Notes under the pieces: model-generated | The model's input: the letters and a program-made list of their open reading frames with translations, nothing else | Told to the model about the DNA's origin: nothing | Databases searched by the model: none | Source of the DNA: Leuconostoc mesenteroides subsp. mesenteroides | GTDB taxonomy: Bacteria; Bacillota; Bacilli; Lactobacillales; Lactobacillaceae | DNA: 39,649 bases | NCBI GenBank assembly: GCA_009676745.1 | Contig: CP046063.1 | Coordinates: 1-39,649 of the forward strand | Direction: 5' to 3' | Shown here: piece by piece, positions 1 through 9,148 of the stretch | Layout of the letters: every line of letters starts with the position of its first letter | How positions within the stretch are numbered: the stretch's first letter is position 1 | Position numbers and translations under genes: made by a program

Positions 1-1
1 C

Positions 2-91
2 TACATTAATCACTACGGCTTACCCTATCTAGCTCACATACCAATAGAATTCTTTAATGGGAACAGTCACATTGCTCATTATTTAAATTAA
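2..91 (+). pseudogene. possible C-terminal gene fragment entering from the left edge
   Basis: An open frame runs from the window edge to a TAA stop and encodes about 29 residues with natural-looking composition, starting YINHYGLPYL. No start is visible, so it would be the end of a gene lying outside the window or a remnant. I do not recognise the family. The 150 bases after it are AT-rich with no gene I can support. Confidence 0.25.
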
Positions 92-242
92 CGACCTTCT
101 TTTGGCTAAGTTTTAGCAGCAAATCTATAAATTTTTCTTATAATAAATTAATATGAAAATACCCCTATACTATATTTATGGACCGAATAAAATAGCCCAC
201 CTTCTTAGTATAAGAGCAGATATTAATAAATGAAAAATTAGG

Positions 243-860
243 TTAAGAATATACACCAACAATAGTATGGTTTTCAGGGTTGAAAATTTTTTCCACAAAT
301 GCATCTGCATAGTCTGAATAGCTGATAAAGCTTTTACCCTCAGCATTAACGCCTAACTTATTGCCAGAAAACGAGTGATTACCAGTATGAGGTGCGTCAA
401 ATTCCATAACTACAGGAGGTGCCATGTATGTCCAATCAAAATCTTTTACCTCAGCTAAAGCTTTAAAAGCAGTAACTTCAGCCTCAGCGATTGGCTTAAA
501 TTCAGCAGGTACTTCTGGTGTATCAACTAACATTGTATGCTCGTCCACTAATAATACACCTGCACCACCAGCAAATACTAACCGAGTCTTTGTTTCTTTT
601 AAAATTGAAATTAAATGTTCAGTAGATGTAATAAATTGTTTTGGATCATCAAGGGGCGCGTTAAAAGTGTTTACTAGTACGTCAAATTCTTTAATATCTT
701 CAGACGTTAGATCAAAGATATCCTTTTCAATTACGGGCACATTAGTTGTAAGTTTTGCTTTATTTCGTACGACTGCAGTAGGTTTTTCACCCTTAAGAGT
801 TAATTTTTCAACCAATAAAGTTCCTAATTTTCCAGTTGCACCAATAATGCCGATATTCAT
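243..860 (-). CDS. NAD(P)-binding oxidoreductase, NmrA/SDR-like
   Basis: The 205-aa protein opens with a Rossmann dinucleotide loop, GATGKLG, preceded by a short beta strand. This is typical of atypical short-chain dehydrogenase/NmrA-like proteins that bind NAD(P)H and often act as quinone or electrophile reductases or redox sensors. Length is normal for the small bacterial family. An AAGGAG-like ribosome site precedes the ATG. It is divergent from an HxlR-type regulator, the usual arrangement for quinone/aldehyde-inducible reductases (YodB/CatR/HypR style), so induction by electrophiles is inferred. The substrate cannot be told from sequence. Confidence 0.85.
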   Translation of the reverse strand: MNIGIIGATGKLGTLLVEKLTLKGEKPTAVVRNKAKLTTNVPVIEKDIFDLTSEDIKEFDVLVNTFNAPLDDPKQFITSTEHLISILKETKTRLVFAGGAGVLLVDEHTMLVDTPEVPAEFKPIAEAEVTAFKALAEVKDFDWTYMAPPVVMEFDAPHTGNHSFSGNKLGVNAEGKSFISYSDYADAFVEKIFNPENHTIVGVYS

Positions 861-896
861 AATAAATTCTCCTTTGAATTAATTTATTCTTTATAT

Positions 897-924
897 ATTA
901 TATGCTAAGATATAAAGTTGTAAA
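897..924 (-). promoter_or_regulatory. promoter of the NAD(P)-binding oxidoreductase
   Basis: On the minus strand TTTACA (919-924) and TATAAT (897-902) are separated by 16 bases and lie just upstream of the oxidoreductase ATG. Confidence 0.55.
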
Positions 925-950
925 TGTAAATAAAATATTGATAAATCACC

Positions 951-970
951 TAGTTACTCATCAGTAACTA
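951..970. promoter_or_regulatory. dyad operator, probably for the HxlR-type regulator
   Basis: A perfect 8-bp inverted repeat, TAGTTACT / AGTAACTA with a 4-base spacer, lies 17 bp before the regulator's ATG in the divergent intergenic region. HxlR/YodB-family dimers bind such palindromes near their own promoters. Assignment to this regulator is by position only. Confidence 0.55.
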
Positions 971-987
971 TAGAAAGGAAGCACATT

Positions 988-1326
988 ATGACAGAATTAA
1001 AATACCTAGAACTTCCCCCTTGCCCAGTTGCCACGACCGCACTTTTAATTGGAGATCATTGGAAGATACTGATTATTCGTGAATTGTTGAATGGTACAAG
1101 GAGATTTAGTGAATTAATAAAAGGATTAGATGGTATTTCAAATAAAGTTTTGTCACAGCATTTGAAAATTATGGAAATCCGTGGATTAGTTGAGCGTAAA
1201 ATATATGCAGAAGTACCAGTAAAAGTGGAGTATTCTTTAACTGATATTGGGTGGAAACTAAAACCAGTGATCCATGAAATGTGGCAGTGGGGTGAACTCT
1301 ATAAAGCTACAGAGGGAGAAAAGTAA
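988..1326 (+). CDS. HxlR-family winged-helix regulator
   Basis: The 112-aa protein has the HxlR layout: an N-terminal segment with Cys12 in PPCPV, then a winged helix (GDHWKILIIRELLNG, RFSEL, ISNKVLSQHLKIME). The conserved N-terminal Cys is the redox or thiol-reactive residue of the YodB/HypR/QorR members. A GAAAGGA ribosome site precedes the ATG. With the divergent reductase it probably forms an autoregulated thiol-stress switch. The family call is firm; the inducer is inferred. Confidence 0.88.
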   Translation: MTELKYLELPPCPVATTALLIGDHWKILIIRELLNGTRRFSELIKGLDGISNKVLSQHLKIMEIRGLVERKIYAEVPVKVEYSLTDIGWKLKPVIHEMWQWGELYKATEGEK

Positions 1327-1360
1327 ATACTTCAATATTACATCTAGAAAGGTATAAAAT

Positions 1361-1399
1361 ATGAACAGAATATTATTAGTTGGACTAATAGTGGTTTAA
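1361..1399 (+). pseudogene. 12-codon open frame, likely the start of a lost membrane-protein gene
   Basis: AGAAAGG followed by ATG starts a hydrophobic peptide, MNRILLVGLIVV, that meets a stop after 12 codons. It looks like the beginning of a signal or membrane segment of a gene truncated when the next gene arrived. A leader peptide is the alternative. Confidence 0.25.
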
Positions 1400-1455
1400 T
1401 AGTGGCCAGGGTATATAGACTTCTGGCATTGTAATAATATTAGGAGTTAGTCCAG

Positions 1456-3251
1456 ATGAGTAAAAATATAAGAAATTTAGCTATCATTGCACACATAGAT
1501 CATGGTAAATCAACATTATCTGATCGTATTATAGAGGTTACAAATACAATTTCTAGCCGTGAAATGGAAGATCAAATACTTGATGATTTGCAGGTTGAAA
1601 GGGATCATGGCGTAACCGTAAAAGCAAGAGCCATTCAGAATACTTATCTTGCAGATAATAATGAAAAATACGAAATTAATTTAATTGATACACCTGGGCA
1701 TGTTGATTTTCAAGATGAAGTTACTAAAAGTCTCACAGCTAGCGATAATGCAATTCTCTTAATCGATGCTACTCAAGGCATTGAAGCACAAACTTTAGCT
1801 AATTTAAGAATTGGTAAAAAACTTGGAGTAAAAATATTACCAGTGATTAACAAAGTAGATATAGCAGGTATAAATACTCATAAAATTGAAACAGAGATAA
1901 AGACGTTATGTCCAGAATATCAAAACAGAGATATTTTAAAAATATCTGCCAAGACAGGTGTTGGAATACATGAACTTATGGAAACAGTAGTTCTTAATCT
2001 TTTGCCTCCAGCAGGAAATGATAAAAAAAATTATCTGCTTTGGTTTTTGACTCTTATTATGATCCATTCCAAGGTGTTATTTTATATATTCGAATTGTCG
2101 ATGGTATTCTAAAAAATAATCAGAAACTGATGTTTTTATCAAAAAATATCACATTTCAAATCCATGAACTTGGTATTTTCACGACAATACGTATGCCTAA
2201 ATCACAGTTAAAATCTGGAGAAGTGGGATATTTGATTACAGGTATAAAAAATGTAGATACATCTTATGTTGGCGAAACGATAACAGATGCCAACGCACCA
2301 ACTAACTCACTTTTACCCACTATTAAAATGAGTCAAGTGACAGTATTTGCTGGAATATATCCTTTGGGAGACTATAAGTTGTTAGCCAAAGCGTTAAAAC
2401 AACTTAAACTTAATGATTCATCATTAAGCATCAAAGAGGAGTATTCAAATGCTTTAGGTATGGGATTTAGAGTAGGATTGTTAGGCATCTTTCATTTACA
2501 AATTATAAAAGAACGTTTAAAAAAAGAATTTTTGATTGATGTATTAATAACCTATCCAAATGTACCCTATCGCGTTTATCTTAAAAATAATGAAAATGTT
2601 ACAATTGTTAATCCGGCTACTTTTCCAAATTTTGAGATGATTGATCATGTAGATGAAATAATCATTAAAGCAACTATCATTACACCACAAAAGACAATTA
2701 ATGCAGTGATGAAATTACTTTCTGAAAATAGAGGCGAGTTTATAGGTATTGATAATCATAGTGATTTAGTTAGCTTATCTTATCGTGTGCCACTATCTAA
2801 GATTATTTATTCCTTTTTCAATAAATTAAAATCAATTTCACATGGTTACGCTTCTCTAGCAACAACATCTATAGGTTACTATCGTACGAATGTTGTTAGA
2901 CTTGATATTTATATTAACTACGTCAGAGTAGACGAATTAACGTCCATCACTTACAAATCGGAATCAGAATCCATTGCGCAAAAAATAGTTCACCAATTAA
3001 AATATACTATTCCCAAAAGATTATACCCACTACCAGTGCAAGTAATGATGGAGGGGAAAGTTATTGCAAGGGTAGATGTCCCACCATTAAGAAAAAATGC
3101 GGCAGTTAGTGGAAAGAATAATAGTATTTCCAAGCAACAAGAACTCCTCAGAAGGCAAAATATTAATCAAAGAAAAGCTGCATCCAATGATATAGAATTA
3201 CCTCAGAAAGTTTTTAGCACAATGTTTAAAATCGAGGATGAGGAGCTTTAA
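1456..3251 (+). pseudogene. lepA-like: diverged LepA/EF-4 paralogue, interrupted by a -1 frame change
   Basis: Two overlapping frames (1456-2112, and the second open through 3251) together give about 598 residues, the normal EF-4 length. All GTPase boxes are present: AHIDHGKST, the ERDHGVT switch, DTPGH, NKVD and SAKTG. The second frame continues with domain II (LVFDSYYDPFQGV), the EF-G-like domain and the LepA C-terminal domain. The frames switch at an A8 tract (2023-2030); one extra A restores the protein. The same place offers an A AAA AAT slippery heptamer, so -1 frameshifting could still yield full protein. The canonical YGGD-(S/T)-RK motif of the C-terminal tail is degraded (SGKNNSISKQQ). 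EF-4 acts on stalled or back-translocating ribosomes; this copy is probably an accessory paralogue. GGAG precedes the ATG. Confidence 0.8.
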
Positions 3252-3289
3252 AATCAGATATATTGATGGTTTGATGAGCATATTGTATT

Positions 3290-3335
3290 AAAAAGGTTGT
3301 TGTCTACACTATTATGCCTAGACAACAACCTTTTT
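3290..3335. terminator. bidirectional rho-independent terminator
   Basis: A perfect 17-bp inverted repeat with a 12-base loop begins with A5 and ends with T5, so it can terminate on either strand. It lies 38 bp after the lepA-like gene and closes transcription from it; the convergent MBL-fold gene ends at 3444. Confidence 0.85.
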
Positions 3336-3443
3336 AGATCACATTATTAATTTTTGGATTTATCAAAAATACTTGTTAAATCTACTAAAATTATATTAGT
3401 CTCCAAAGTATATTTAGTACCTTGCGCCTATTAACGATAATTA

Positions 3444-4223
3444 TTAAAGTACAAGACGTTCTCCATCATTCGGTATGATTAAACTATCAGCAAAATCATT
3501 TTCTTTTGCGACAGACAGCAATTCTGATTTAGAAGTTGTCCAATGATTCACAGCTTCCATATGACTTGCTATAAGCAGTGTCTTAGGAAGAGTTTTATGG
3601 ATTTCAACAACATCCTGTGCATCTAATATTAATCTCCCAGATTCAACTCCATTCCCTCCAGAATTCATTACAACGACACCTGGTTCTAGTTTTTCCAGGT
3701 TACTTTTTAACCCTTCAAACCAAATTGTATCACCAGTAAATAAAATCGATTTTTCGTTTACGGATTCAAGAAAAAATCCCATAGTATGACTGGTATCGGT
3801 ATAATTATCCAACAATTGCTTTACAGCGTCATTCTCATAGTGCTGACCTGTAATCTTTTTTATAATAACATCACCTAATTTTTCAGTAATACCTAAAATA
3901 CGTACGTCATTAAAACCAGAGTTTGCAATACTAATTTGATCACCACGATCCTGGACAAAAATGGGCGTGTTTTTATTAATCACCTCCATTGCTCTTGAAT
4001 CCCAATGATCTACGTGATTATGGGTAACAATCACAGCGGTAATACCTTCTAAAATAGAAGATATAGACTCAGTCAAATCTACAAGTGGATTTTTATTAGT
4101 GTTTCCATCCTTACTTGGAAATGGAGCCAGTGTTTCTTTTTTAGAAAGCATGGGATCCACTAAGAAGGTTTGATCACTATACTCTATTTTTACGGTGGCA
4201 TTTCTAATTTGTTGAATTTTCAT
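3444..4223 (-). CDS. MBL-fold metallo-hydrolase
   Basis: The 259-aa protein carries the metallo-beta-lactamase signature THNHVDH (His68, His70, Asp72, His73), a later FTGDTIWF strand and a SHMEAVNHW segment for the remaining metal ligands. It belongs to the Lactamase_B_2 / UPF0173-like hydrolases rather than the ETHE1 persulfide dioxygenases, as far as can be judged by eye. It is the last gene of the thioredoxin-reductase-CstR operon, 21 bases after the regulator, so a role in sulfur or thiol stress is inferred. The substrate is unknown. Confidence 0.8.
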   Translation of the reverse strand: MKIQQIRNATVKIEYSDQTFLVDPMLSKKETLAPFPSKDGNTNKNPLVDLTESISSILEGITAVIVTHNHVDHWDSRAMEVINKNTPIFVQDRGDQISIANSGFNDVRILGITEKLGDVIIKKITGQHYENDAVKQLLDNYTDTSHTMGFFLESVNEKSILFTGDTIWFEGLKSNLEKLEPGVVVMNSGGNGVESGRLILDAQDVVEIHKTLPKTLLIASHMEAVNHWTTSKSELLSVAKENDFADSLIIPNDGERLVL

Positions 4224-4244
4224 ATTAAATTTTAATGTTCCTAT

Positions 4245-4502
4245 CTATTTAGCTCTAACTAACAGTTCAAGTGCCTTTTGATATTGCTCAGATCCTGTTT
4301 CTGCTTCTGAACAATTTCTAATATTTTCAGCAATAACTAACTTTATTGCCTTATCAAGACTTGCTCTGACAGCAGATAACTGTGTGACGACCTCTTCACA
4401 AGGACGCTCTTCATCAATCATATTGACAATTCCATTTATTTGGCCTGCTGATCTCTTTAACCTATTTTGTATATTTTCATACTGATATGCTATTGTATTC
4501 AT
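4245..4502 (-). CDS. cstR: CsoR/FrmR-family repressor, persulfide-sensor (CstR) type
   Basis: The 85-aa all-helical protein has the DUF156 core, NRLKRSAGQINGIVNMI and QLSAVRASLDKA. It keeps the two family cysteines, Cys35 and Cys64. The copper-binding His four residues before the second Cys is Asn60. Two Cys without the His is the pattern of CstR, which senses per- and polysulfides by forming cross-subunit sulfur bridges and then releases DNA. It lies between a CoA-disulfide/persulfide reductase and an MBL hydrolase, matching that role. Its operator is probably the palindrome at 6541-6590. GAGG precedes the ATG. Confidence 0.85.
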   Translation of the reverse strand: MNTIAYQYENIQNRLKRSAGQINGIVNMIDEERPCEEVVTQLSAVRASLDKAIKLVIAENIRNCSEAETGSEQYQKALELLVRAK

Positions 4503-4522
4503 ACCTGAACCTCATAAGTCAA

Positions 4523-6166
4523 TTATTTTACAATGTTTTGTGGATACATCAACTGATACAGTGAAAACGCACCATCAAGATTTTTGACATTTCTGAATCC
4601 ATTATTAATAAATATTCGTTCAGCTGTATAACTTCGTTGACCTGTAGCACACGATACAATGATACCAGTATCTTTTGGTATTTGATTAATATGGTCTCGT
4701 ATTTTTTCTAACGGAATATTTATGAAACCATTAATTAATCCCATAGCTCTAATTTCCTGAGAAGATCGTACATCAATTAATAAGTAACCATCACGCCTGT
4801 AATTCTCTAATTCATTATATTGAATATTATGAGATCGACTATTAATAATATTTTCAGCCACATAACCGGAAATATGAACGGGATCTTTAGCTGCTCCGAA
4901 AGGAGGAGCATACGTTAATTCCAGTTCAGGTAAATCATCTACTTTCAGCCTAAATTTGATTGCCGTTGCAAGAAGATCAATACGCTTATCTACACCTTGA
5001 TTTCCAACAGCTTGGGCACCTATAATATCACCAGTATTTGTAAAAATAAGTTTCATCATAACTTGTGTTGCGCCAGGATAATAGCTTGCGTGATGATAAG
5101 AAAAAGTATGAGTCACATGATAATTTAAACCAAGTTGCTTTGCTTGTTTTTCATTAATACCTGTACTTGCAGCTGATTTAGAAAAAACCTTAACGATTGA
5201 TGTGCCAATCTCAGGTTTATTTTTAATAGATAAACCGTGAATAGCATCAGCAACTTGTCGCCCATGTCTGTTTGCTGGTCCCGCTAATGGAATTAGTGTT
5301 TCCTGTTCAGTAATTTGATGAATAACACTGATAACGTCACCAATTGCATAAATGTTAGAGTCACTTGTTTTAAAATCATGATCCACAACAATGCCTTTAT
5401 TGGGCCCAACTTTTAGGCCTGCAGCTATGGCTATATCAGAATTTGGTCTAATTCCTGCAGCAATAATAACAGCATCAGCTTGTATTGACATACCATTATC
5501 TAAATAAAGAATGTCTCTGCTCACCTTATTTATAGTAGTTCCCGTATTGATACGAACGTCATTTTTTATGAGCTCATTCGTAATCGACTGTGCCATCTCA
5601 ATATCAAGATTTGGCAATATTTGGTTAGAACGTTCAATAAGATTGACTGAAAAACCTCTCTTAATCAAATTTTCAGTAACTTCTATACCAATAAATCCAG
5701 CACCAAGTACCGCAACCGTTTTAATACTCTCATCTAAATGGCTCATAATGTTATCTAAATCAGGGATATTACGTAATTGAAAAATGTTTGATTGAGTATG
5801 AAGCCCCTCAATCTTAGGTATTACAGGACTAGATCCTAAAGATAATATTAATTTATCATAATATAGCTTCTCTTGTTGGTCATCATGATTGACAGATATC
5901 ATCTTATTATCTCTATCAATATGGGTCACTTCACTGTTAACACGTACATCTATATTAAACCTACTTCTTAAATCATCAGCGGTTTGCACAATTAATTGGG
6001 AGCGATGTTTAATCGTTTTGCTAATGTGGTAAGGTAACCCACAATTTGCAAAAGAAACGAAAGGGCCTTTTTCGAAGACTATAATTTCATCTTTTTCAGA
6101 TAGCCTTCGCAGTCTAGTAGCAGCTGACATACCGGCTGCTACCCCCCCCACTATAATAATCCTCAT
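4523..6166 (-). CDS. CoA-disulfide/persulfide reductase fused to rhodanese (CoADR-RHD)
   Basis: The 547-aa protein starts with the FAD-binding GGVAAGMSAA loop, then the single-cysteine active site SFANCGLPY (Cys42) typical of CoA-disulfide reductases. An NAD(P)H-binding GAGFIG loop, the TYAPPFG dimerisation segment and a C-terminal rhodanese domain with loop CATGQR (Cys506) follow. Such fusions (Npsr/CoAPR) reduce CoA-persulfide or polysulfide with NAD(P)H, the rhodanese passing sulfane sulfur to the reductase Cys. It sits 10 bases after thioredoxin and 20 bases before cstR, forming a reactive-sulfur detoxification operon. Full length, no missing residues seen. Confidence 0.92.
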   Translation of the reverse strand: MRIIIVGGVAAGMSAATRLRRLSEKDEIIVFEKGPFVSFANCGLPYHISKTIKHRSQLIVQTADDLRSRFNIDVRVNSEVTHIDRDNKMISVNHDDQQEKLYYDKLILSLGSSPVIPKIEGLHTQSNIFQLRNIPDLDNIMSHLDESIKTVAVLGAGFIGIEVTENLIKRGFSVNLIERSNQILPNLDIEMAQSITNELIKNDVRINTGTTINKVSRDILYLDNGMSIQADAVIIAAGIRPNSDIAIAAGLKVGPNKGIVVDHDFKTSDSNIYAIGDVISVIHQITEQETLIPLAGPANRHGRQVADAIHGLSIKNKPEIGTSIVKVFSKSAASTGINEKQAKQLGLNYHVTHTFSYHHASYYPGATQVMMKLIFTNTGDIIGAQAVGNQGVDKRIDLLATAIKFRLKVDDLPELELTYAPPFGAAKDPVHISGYVAENIINSRSHNIQYNELENYRRDGYLLIDVRSSQEIRAMGLINGFINIPLEKIRDHINQIPKDTGIIVSCATGQRSYTAERIFINNGFRNVKNLDGAFSLYQLMYPQNIVK

Positions 6167-6176
6167 GTTATACCTC

Positions 6177-6503
6177 TTAGATATACTTTTTTAAAGTATT
6201 TTCGATTTCATCTTTAGGATGAAATCCAACAATTTTATCAATGACTTGACCATTTTTCTTAATAATTAACGTGGGGATACCTTGAATGCCTAGTTGGCTG
6301 GCAACCTGTTTATTTTCATCGATATTTACTGAGGTAAACTTTATTTTACCGCCTAATTGATTTTCTTCTGATAAGTGTTGTAGTATAGGGTCCATCATCT
6401 TGCATGGCGGGCACCAATCAGCACGAAAATCGGTCAAAGTAACCCCTTCTTGTGTTTCATTTTCAAATGTACTATCAGTAATTTCTTTGATTGTTGCACT
6501 CAT
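6177..6503 (-). CDS. trxA-like: thioredoxin with WCPPC active site
   Basis: The 108-aa thioredoxin fold has the motif DWCPPCKMMDP (Cys31, Cys34) and the cis-Pro segment GIPTL. The usual WCGPC is replaced by WCPPC, which should change the redox potential. It leads the minus-strand operon with CoADR-rhodanese, CstR and the MBL hydrolase, suggesting that it reduces protein persulfides. GGAGG sits 8 bases before the ATG. A second thioredoxin, with WCAPC, lies at 38768-39094. Confidence 0.92.
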   Translation of the reverse strand: MSATIKEITDSTFENETQEGVTLTDFRADWCPPCKMMDPILQHLSEENQLGGKIKFTSVNIDENKQVASQLGIQGIPTLIIKKNGQVIDKIVGFHPKDEIENTLKKYI

Positions 6504-6540
6504 TTCTGCTTTCCTCCAAATATTCTAGGTTTCTATGATT

Positions 6541-6590
6541 AAGAAAGAAGGTAATATATACCCCCTAGGGTATATATTACCTTCTTTCTT
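6541..6590. promoter_or_regulatory. long palindrome with CsoR/CstR-type operator core
   Basis: Perfect 23-bp arms (6541-6563 and 6568-6590) flank CCTA, giving a core TATACCCCCTAGGGTATA. CsoR-family repressors bind AT-flanked C-tract/G-tract dyads of this kind. It lies 38 bp before the thioredoxin ATG, at the head of the operon that encodes CstR. It also follows the uvrA-like gene, so it could act as a stem-loop; however, no T-run follows it in that gene's direction. Confidence 0.7.
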
Positions 6591-6625
6591 AGTTTTTAGC
6601 AATCTCATCAACATAAGATAATTAC

Positions 6626-9133
6626 TTATTTCATACTTTTTTTAATCCATTTTCCAGTAACACTATGCGAATTAGAAATAATATCATCAACAGTACCTTC
6701 TGCTAATATTTCACCACCTCGAGTGCCACCCCCTGGTCCCATATCAATTATAAAATCAGCATTTCTTATCATATCTAAGTCATGCTCAATAGCAATAACA
6801 GTTGCGCCTTGCATAATTAACTTTTGTATTACTTTTATAAGTATCTGAACGTCTAACGGATGCAGCCCTATTGTTGGTTCATCAAAAATAAAAACACTGT
6901 TTTTTTGTGTTTTATTAATAAACTTTGATAACCTAAGTCTCTGGGACTCTCCACCTGAAAGAGCCATAGTACTTTCTCCTAATGTGAGATAACCTAATCC
7001 AATGTCCTCTAAGATCCTGAGAATCCTTAGTGTTTTGGGACGCTCACTAAATATTTTTTGAGAATCTTCAATATTTAATTTCAAAATATCGGCAATACTA
7101 TATCCTTGCCATTTAATTTTCAGAACATCTTTGTTATATCTGTCTCCATGACAGGCGGGACAAATTTCTTGCATATCGGGCAGAAATTGAATATCTAAAT
7201 TTACTTCTCCCGTACCATTACATGTGGGGCAGGCACCATCTTGTAGATTATAAGAAAAACTTTTTTTAGTTAATTTATTTCTTTTACTTTCAGCAAGGGA
7301 GGAAAAAATATCTCTCAGGTCATCAAGGATAGTTGTATATGTTGCCACCGTTGAGCGAATATTTTTTCCTATTGGTGCAGCGCTAATGGCAAAAGCATTT
7401 TTGATTTTTCCGGGATTAAATTTCGTGACAAAATTTGGGGTATTATTCTGCAGCGCTGGCATCAATGCATCAAACAATAAAGTTGATTTACCTGCTCCTG
7501 AAAAACCACTGATGACGGTAAATTTATTAACTGGGAAACCTGCAGATACATGTTTAATGTTGTGGTAATTGCTAATGGAAATATCAATTGAGCCCATGTC
7601 GTATAGAATCTTGTTATCTTCCCATATAGGTCGTTGGACAATCTGAGCAGTGCCATTTAAAAATGGTCTGATAAGAGAGTTTTTGTTTTCAATAGTTTCT
7701 GGTAACGTTCCTTGAGCAACAATTTCGCCACCTTCGGTTCCTGATTCAGGACCGATTTCCACGATGTAATCAGCAGAAGAAATAATTGAAGTGTCATGAT
7801 CAACTACTACCACTGAATTACCCTGTCTAACTAATCCTCTAATTATTTTTATTAATCCATCAACGTTTGAAGGGTGTAAACCGATTGAGGGTTCATCCAA
7901 TACATATAGCACACCAGTTGTTTCAGTTCGTAAGGTGCGGCTCAATTGAATACGTTGTAGCTCACCCGTTGATAAGCTACTTCCTGGTCTGGATAGTGTT
8001 AAATAATCAAGTCCTAAGTCTATTAAGGGCGTAATCAATTCTTTGAATTCATTTAACAATCTATTTCCAAGTGTAAAAACATCCTTTGGAAGCCATTGCT
8101 TAATTTTTTTTATAAATATTAGTAGCTGTGCTAGCTCCATATCACTTACTTCAGCAATATTCTTGTCGACTAATACTTGTGTAAATAATTCTGGGTTAAA
8201 TCTAGATCCATGACATGTAGAACAGGTTGATGTGCTGTAGAATTTTTCTAAACGCTGTAACGTTTTGGGATTATCTGTACTTTCGAATGTACGTATAATA
8301 GCATTTTTTGCATTTTCATATATTGCATTGTCCATATGAAATACTTTTCCAGATTTGGTTGGAATATTTATTTCATATTTTTGCTCTTGACCGTTTAAGA
8401 TAAATTCTTTATCTTTATCAGACAATTTTTCGTAAGGGGTATCAATGTTAATTCCTGCTTGTTCAACAACATAAGGCATGAAATTACGGCCAGGTACTTT
8501 CCATGATTCAACCGCGCCCTCTCTGATGGTTAGTTTAGGGTTGGAAATTAATTTTTCTATATCTAACTTTTTGGTTGTCCCAGAACCATTACATGTAGGA
8601 CAAGCGCCATATGAATTGAAAGCAAAATCTTCAGCAGAATATGCGTTAAATGCGACATGGCAAGTAGGACAAGTAATCTCCCCCATATGGCTAACACCAT
8701 CATTAGGTAGGTCCATAGCTCTTGCAATATCTATTGTGGGTTCCATACGGTGTCCATTTGGACACACGGGTGACCCTATTCTAGAAAATATTAAACGTAA
8801 GAGATTCAATGTTTCAGTCATCGTACCCACAGTAGAACGGACATCTGGGATTGAAGGGCGTTGTTTTAGCGCAATAGCGCTGGGAATGTTCTTAATACTT
8901 GAAACATTTGTTTTTTTAGCCTGAGCCAACCGTCTTCGCGTATATGTTGATAGTGAGCTAACATAGCGTCGCATACCTTCTGCATATAAGACACCCATAG
9001 CCAAGGAAGATTTTCCTGATCCGCTACGTCCCGAAATAACCACAAATTTATGCAGTGGAATATCTATATCAACGTTTTTTAAATTATTTACTTTTGCGCC
9101 TCGTACTTCAATGTTGGATGGTAATTTGATCAT
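6626..9133 (-). CDS. UvrA-like ABC ATPase, class II (UvrA2)
   Basis: The 835-aa protein has two ABC modules with Walker A loops SGRSGSGKSS (about residues 34-43) and SGFSGAGKST, signatures LSTGELQR and LSGGESQR, and CxxC zinc modules (CPTC, CSTCHGSRFN, CPTCNGTG with CPACHG). It is shorter than UvrA (about 940 aa). The segment after CPNGH runs straight into the zinc module, so the UvrB-binding domain appears absent, as in UvrA2/DrrC-type proteins tied to drug or DNA-damage tolerance. It follows an Lrp-type regulator by 15 bases, probably in one operon. Confidence 0.88.
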   Translation of the reverse strand: MIKLPSNIEVRGAKVNNLKNVDIDIPLHKFVVISGRSGSGKSSLAMGVLYAEGMRRYVSSLSTYTRRRLAQAKKTNVSSIKNIPSAIALKQRPSIPDVRSTVGTMTETLNLLRLIFSRIGSPVCPNGHRMEPTIDIARAMDLPNDGVSHMGEITCPTCHVAFNAYSAEDFAFNSYGACPTCNGSGTTKKLDIEKLISNPKLTIREGAVESWKVPGRNFMPYVVEQAGINIDTPYEKLSDKDKEFILNGQEQKYEINIPTKSGKVFHMDNAIYENAKNAIIRTFESTDNPKTLQRLEKFYSTSTCSTCHGSRFNPELFTQVLVDKNIAEVSDMELAQLLIFIKKIKQWLPKDVFTLGNRLLNEFKELITPLIDLGLDYLTLSRPGSSLSTGELQRIQLSRTLRTETTGVLYVLDEPSIGLHPSNVDGLIKIIRGLVRQGNSVVVVDHDTSIISSADYIVEIGPESGTEGGEIVAQGTLPETIENKNSLIRPFLNGTAQIVQRPIWEDNKILYDMGSIDISISNYHNIKHVSAGFPVNKFTVISGFSGAGKSTLLFDALMPALQNNTPNFVTKFNPGKIKNAFAISAAPIGKNIRSTVATYTTILDDLRDIFSSLAESKRNKLTKKSFSYNLQDGACPTCNGTGEVNLDIQFLPDMQEICPACHGDRYNKDVLKIKWQGYSIADILKLNIEDSQKIFSERPKTLRILRILEDIGLGYLTLGESTMALSGGESQRLRLSKFINKTQKNSVFIFDEPTIGLHPLDVQILIKVIQKLIMQGATVIAIEHDLDMIRNADFIIDMGPGGGTRGGEILAEGTVDDIISNSHSVTGKWIKKSMK

Positions 9134-9148
9134 TGCACCATAACCTTT

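Noticed and set aside
150..180. CsoR-like operator near ATACCCCTATACTATAT at the left edge
   Set aside because: Not palindromic, no G-tract half, and no matching gene beside it.
6541..6590. Palindrome as only a terminator of the uvrA-like gene
   Set aside because: No T-run follows in that gene's direction, and the central C/G tracts and location fit a CsoR-family operator better.
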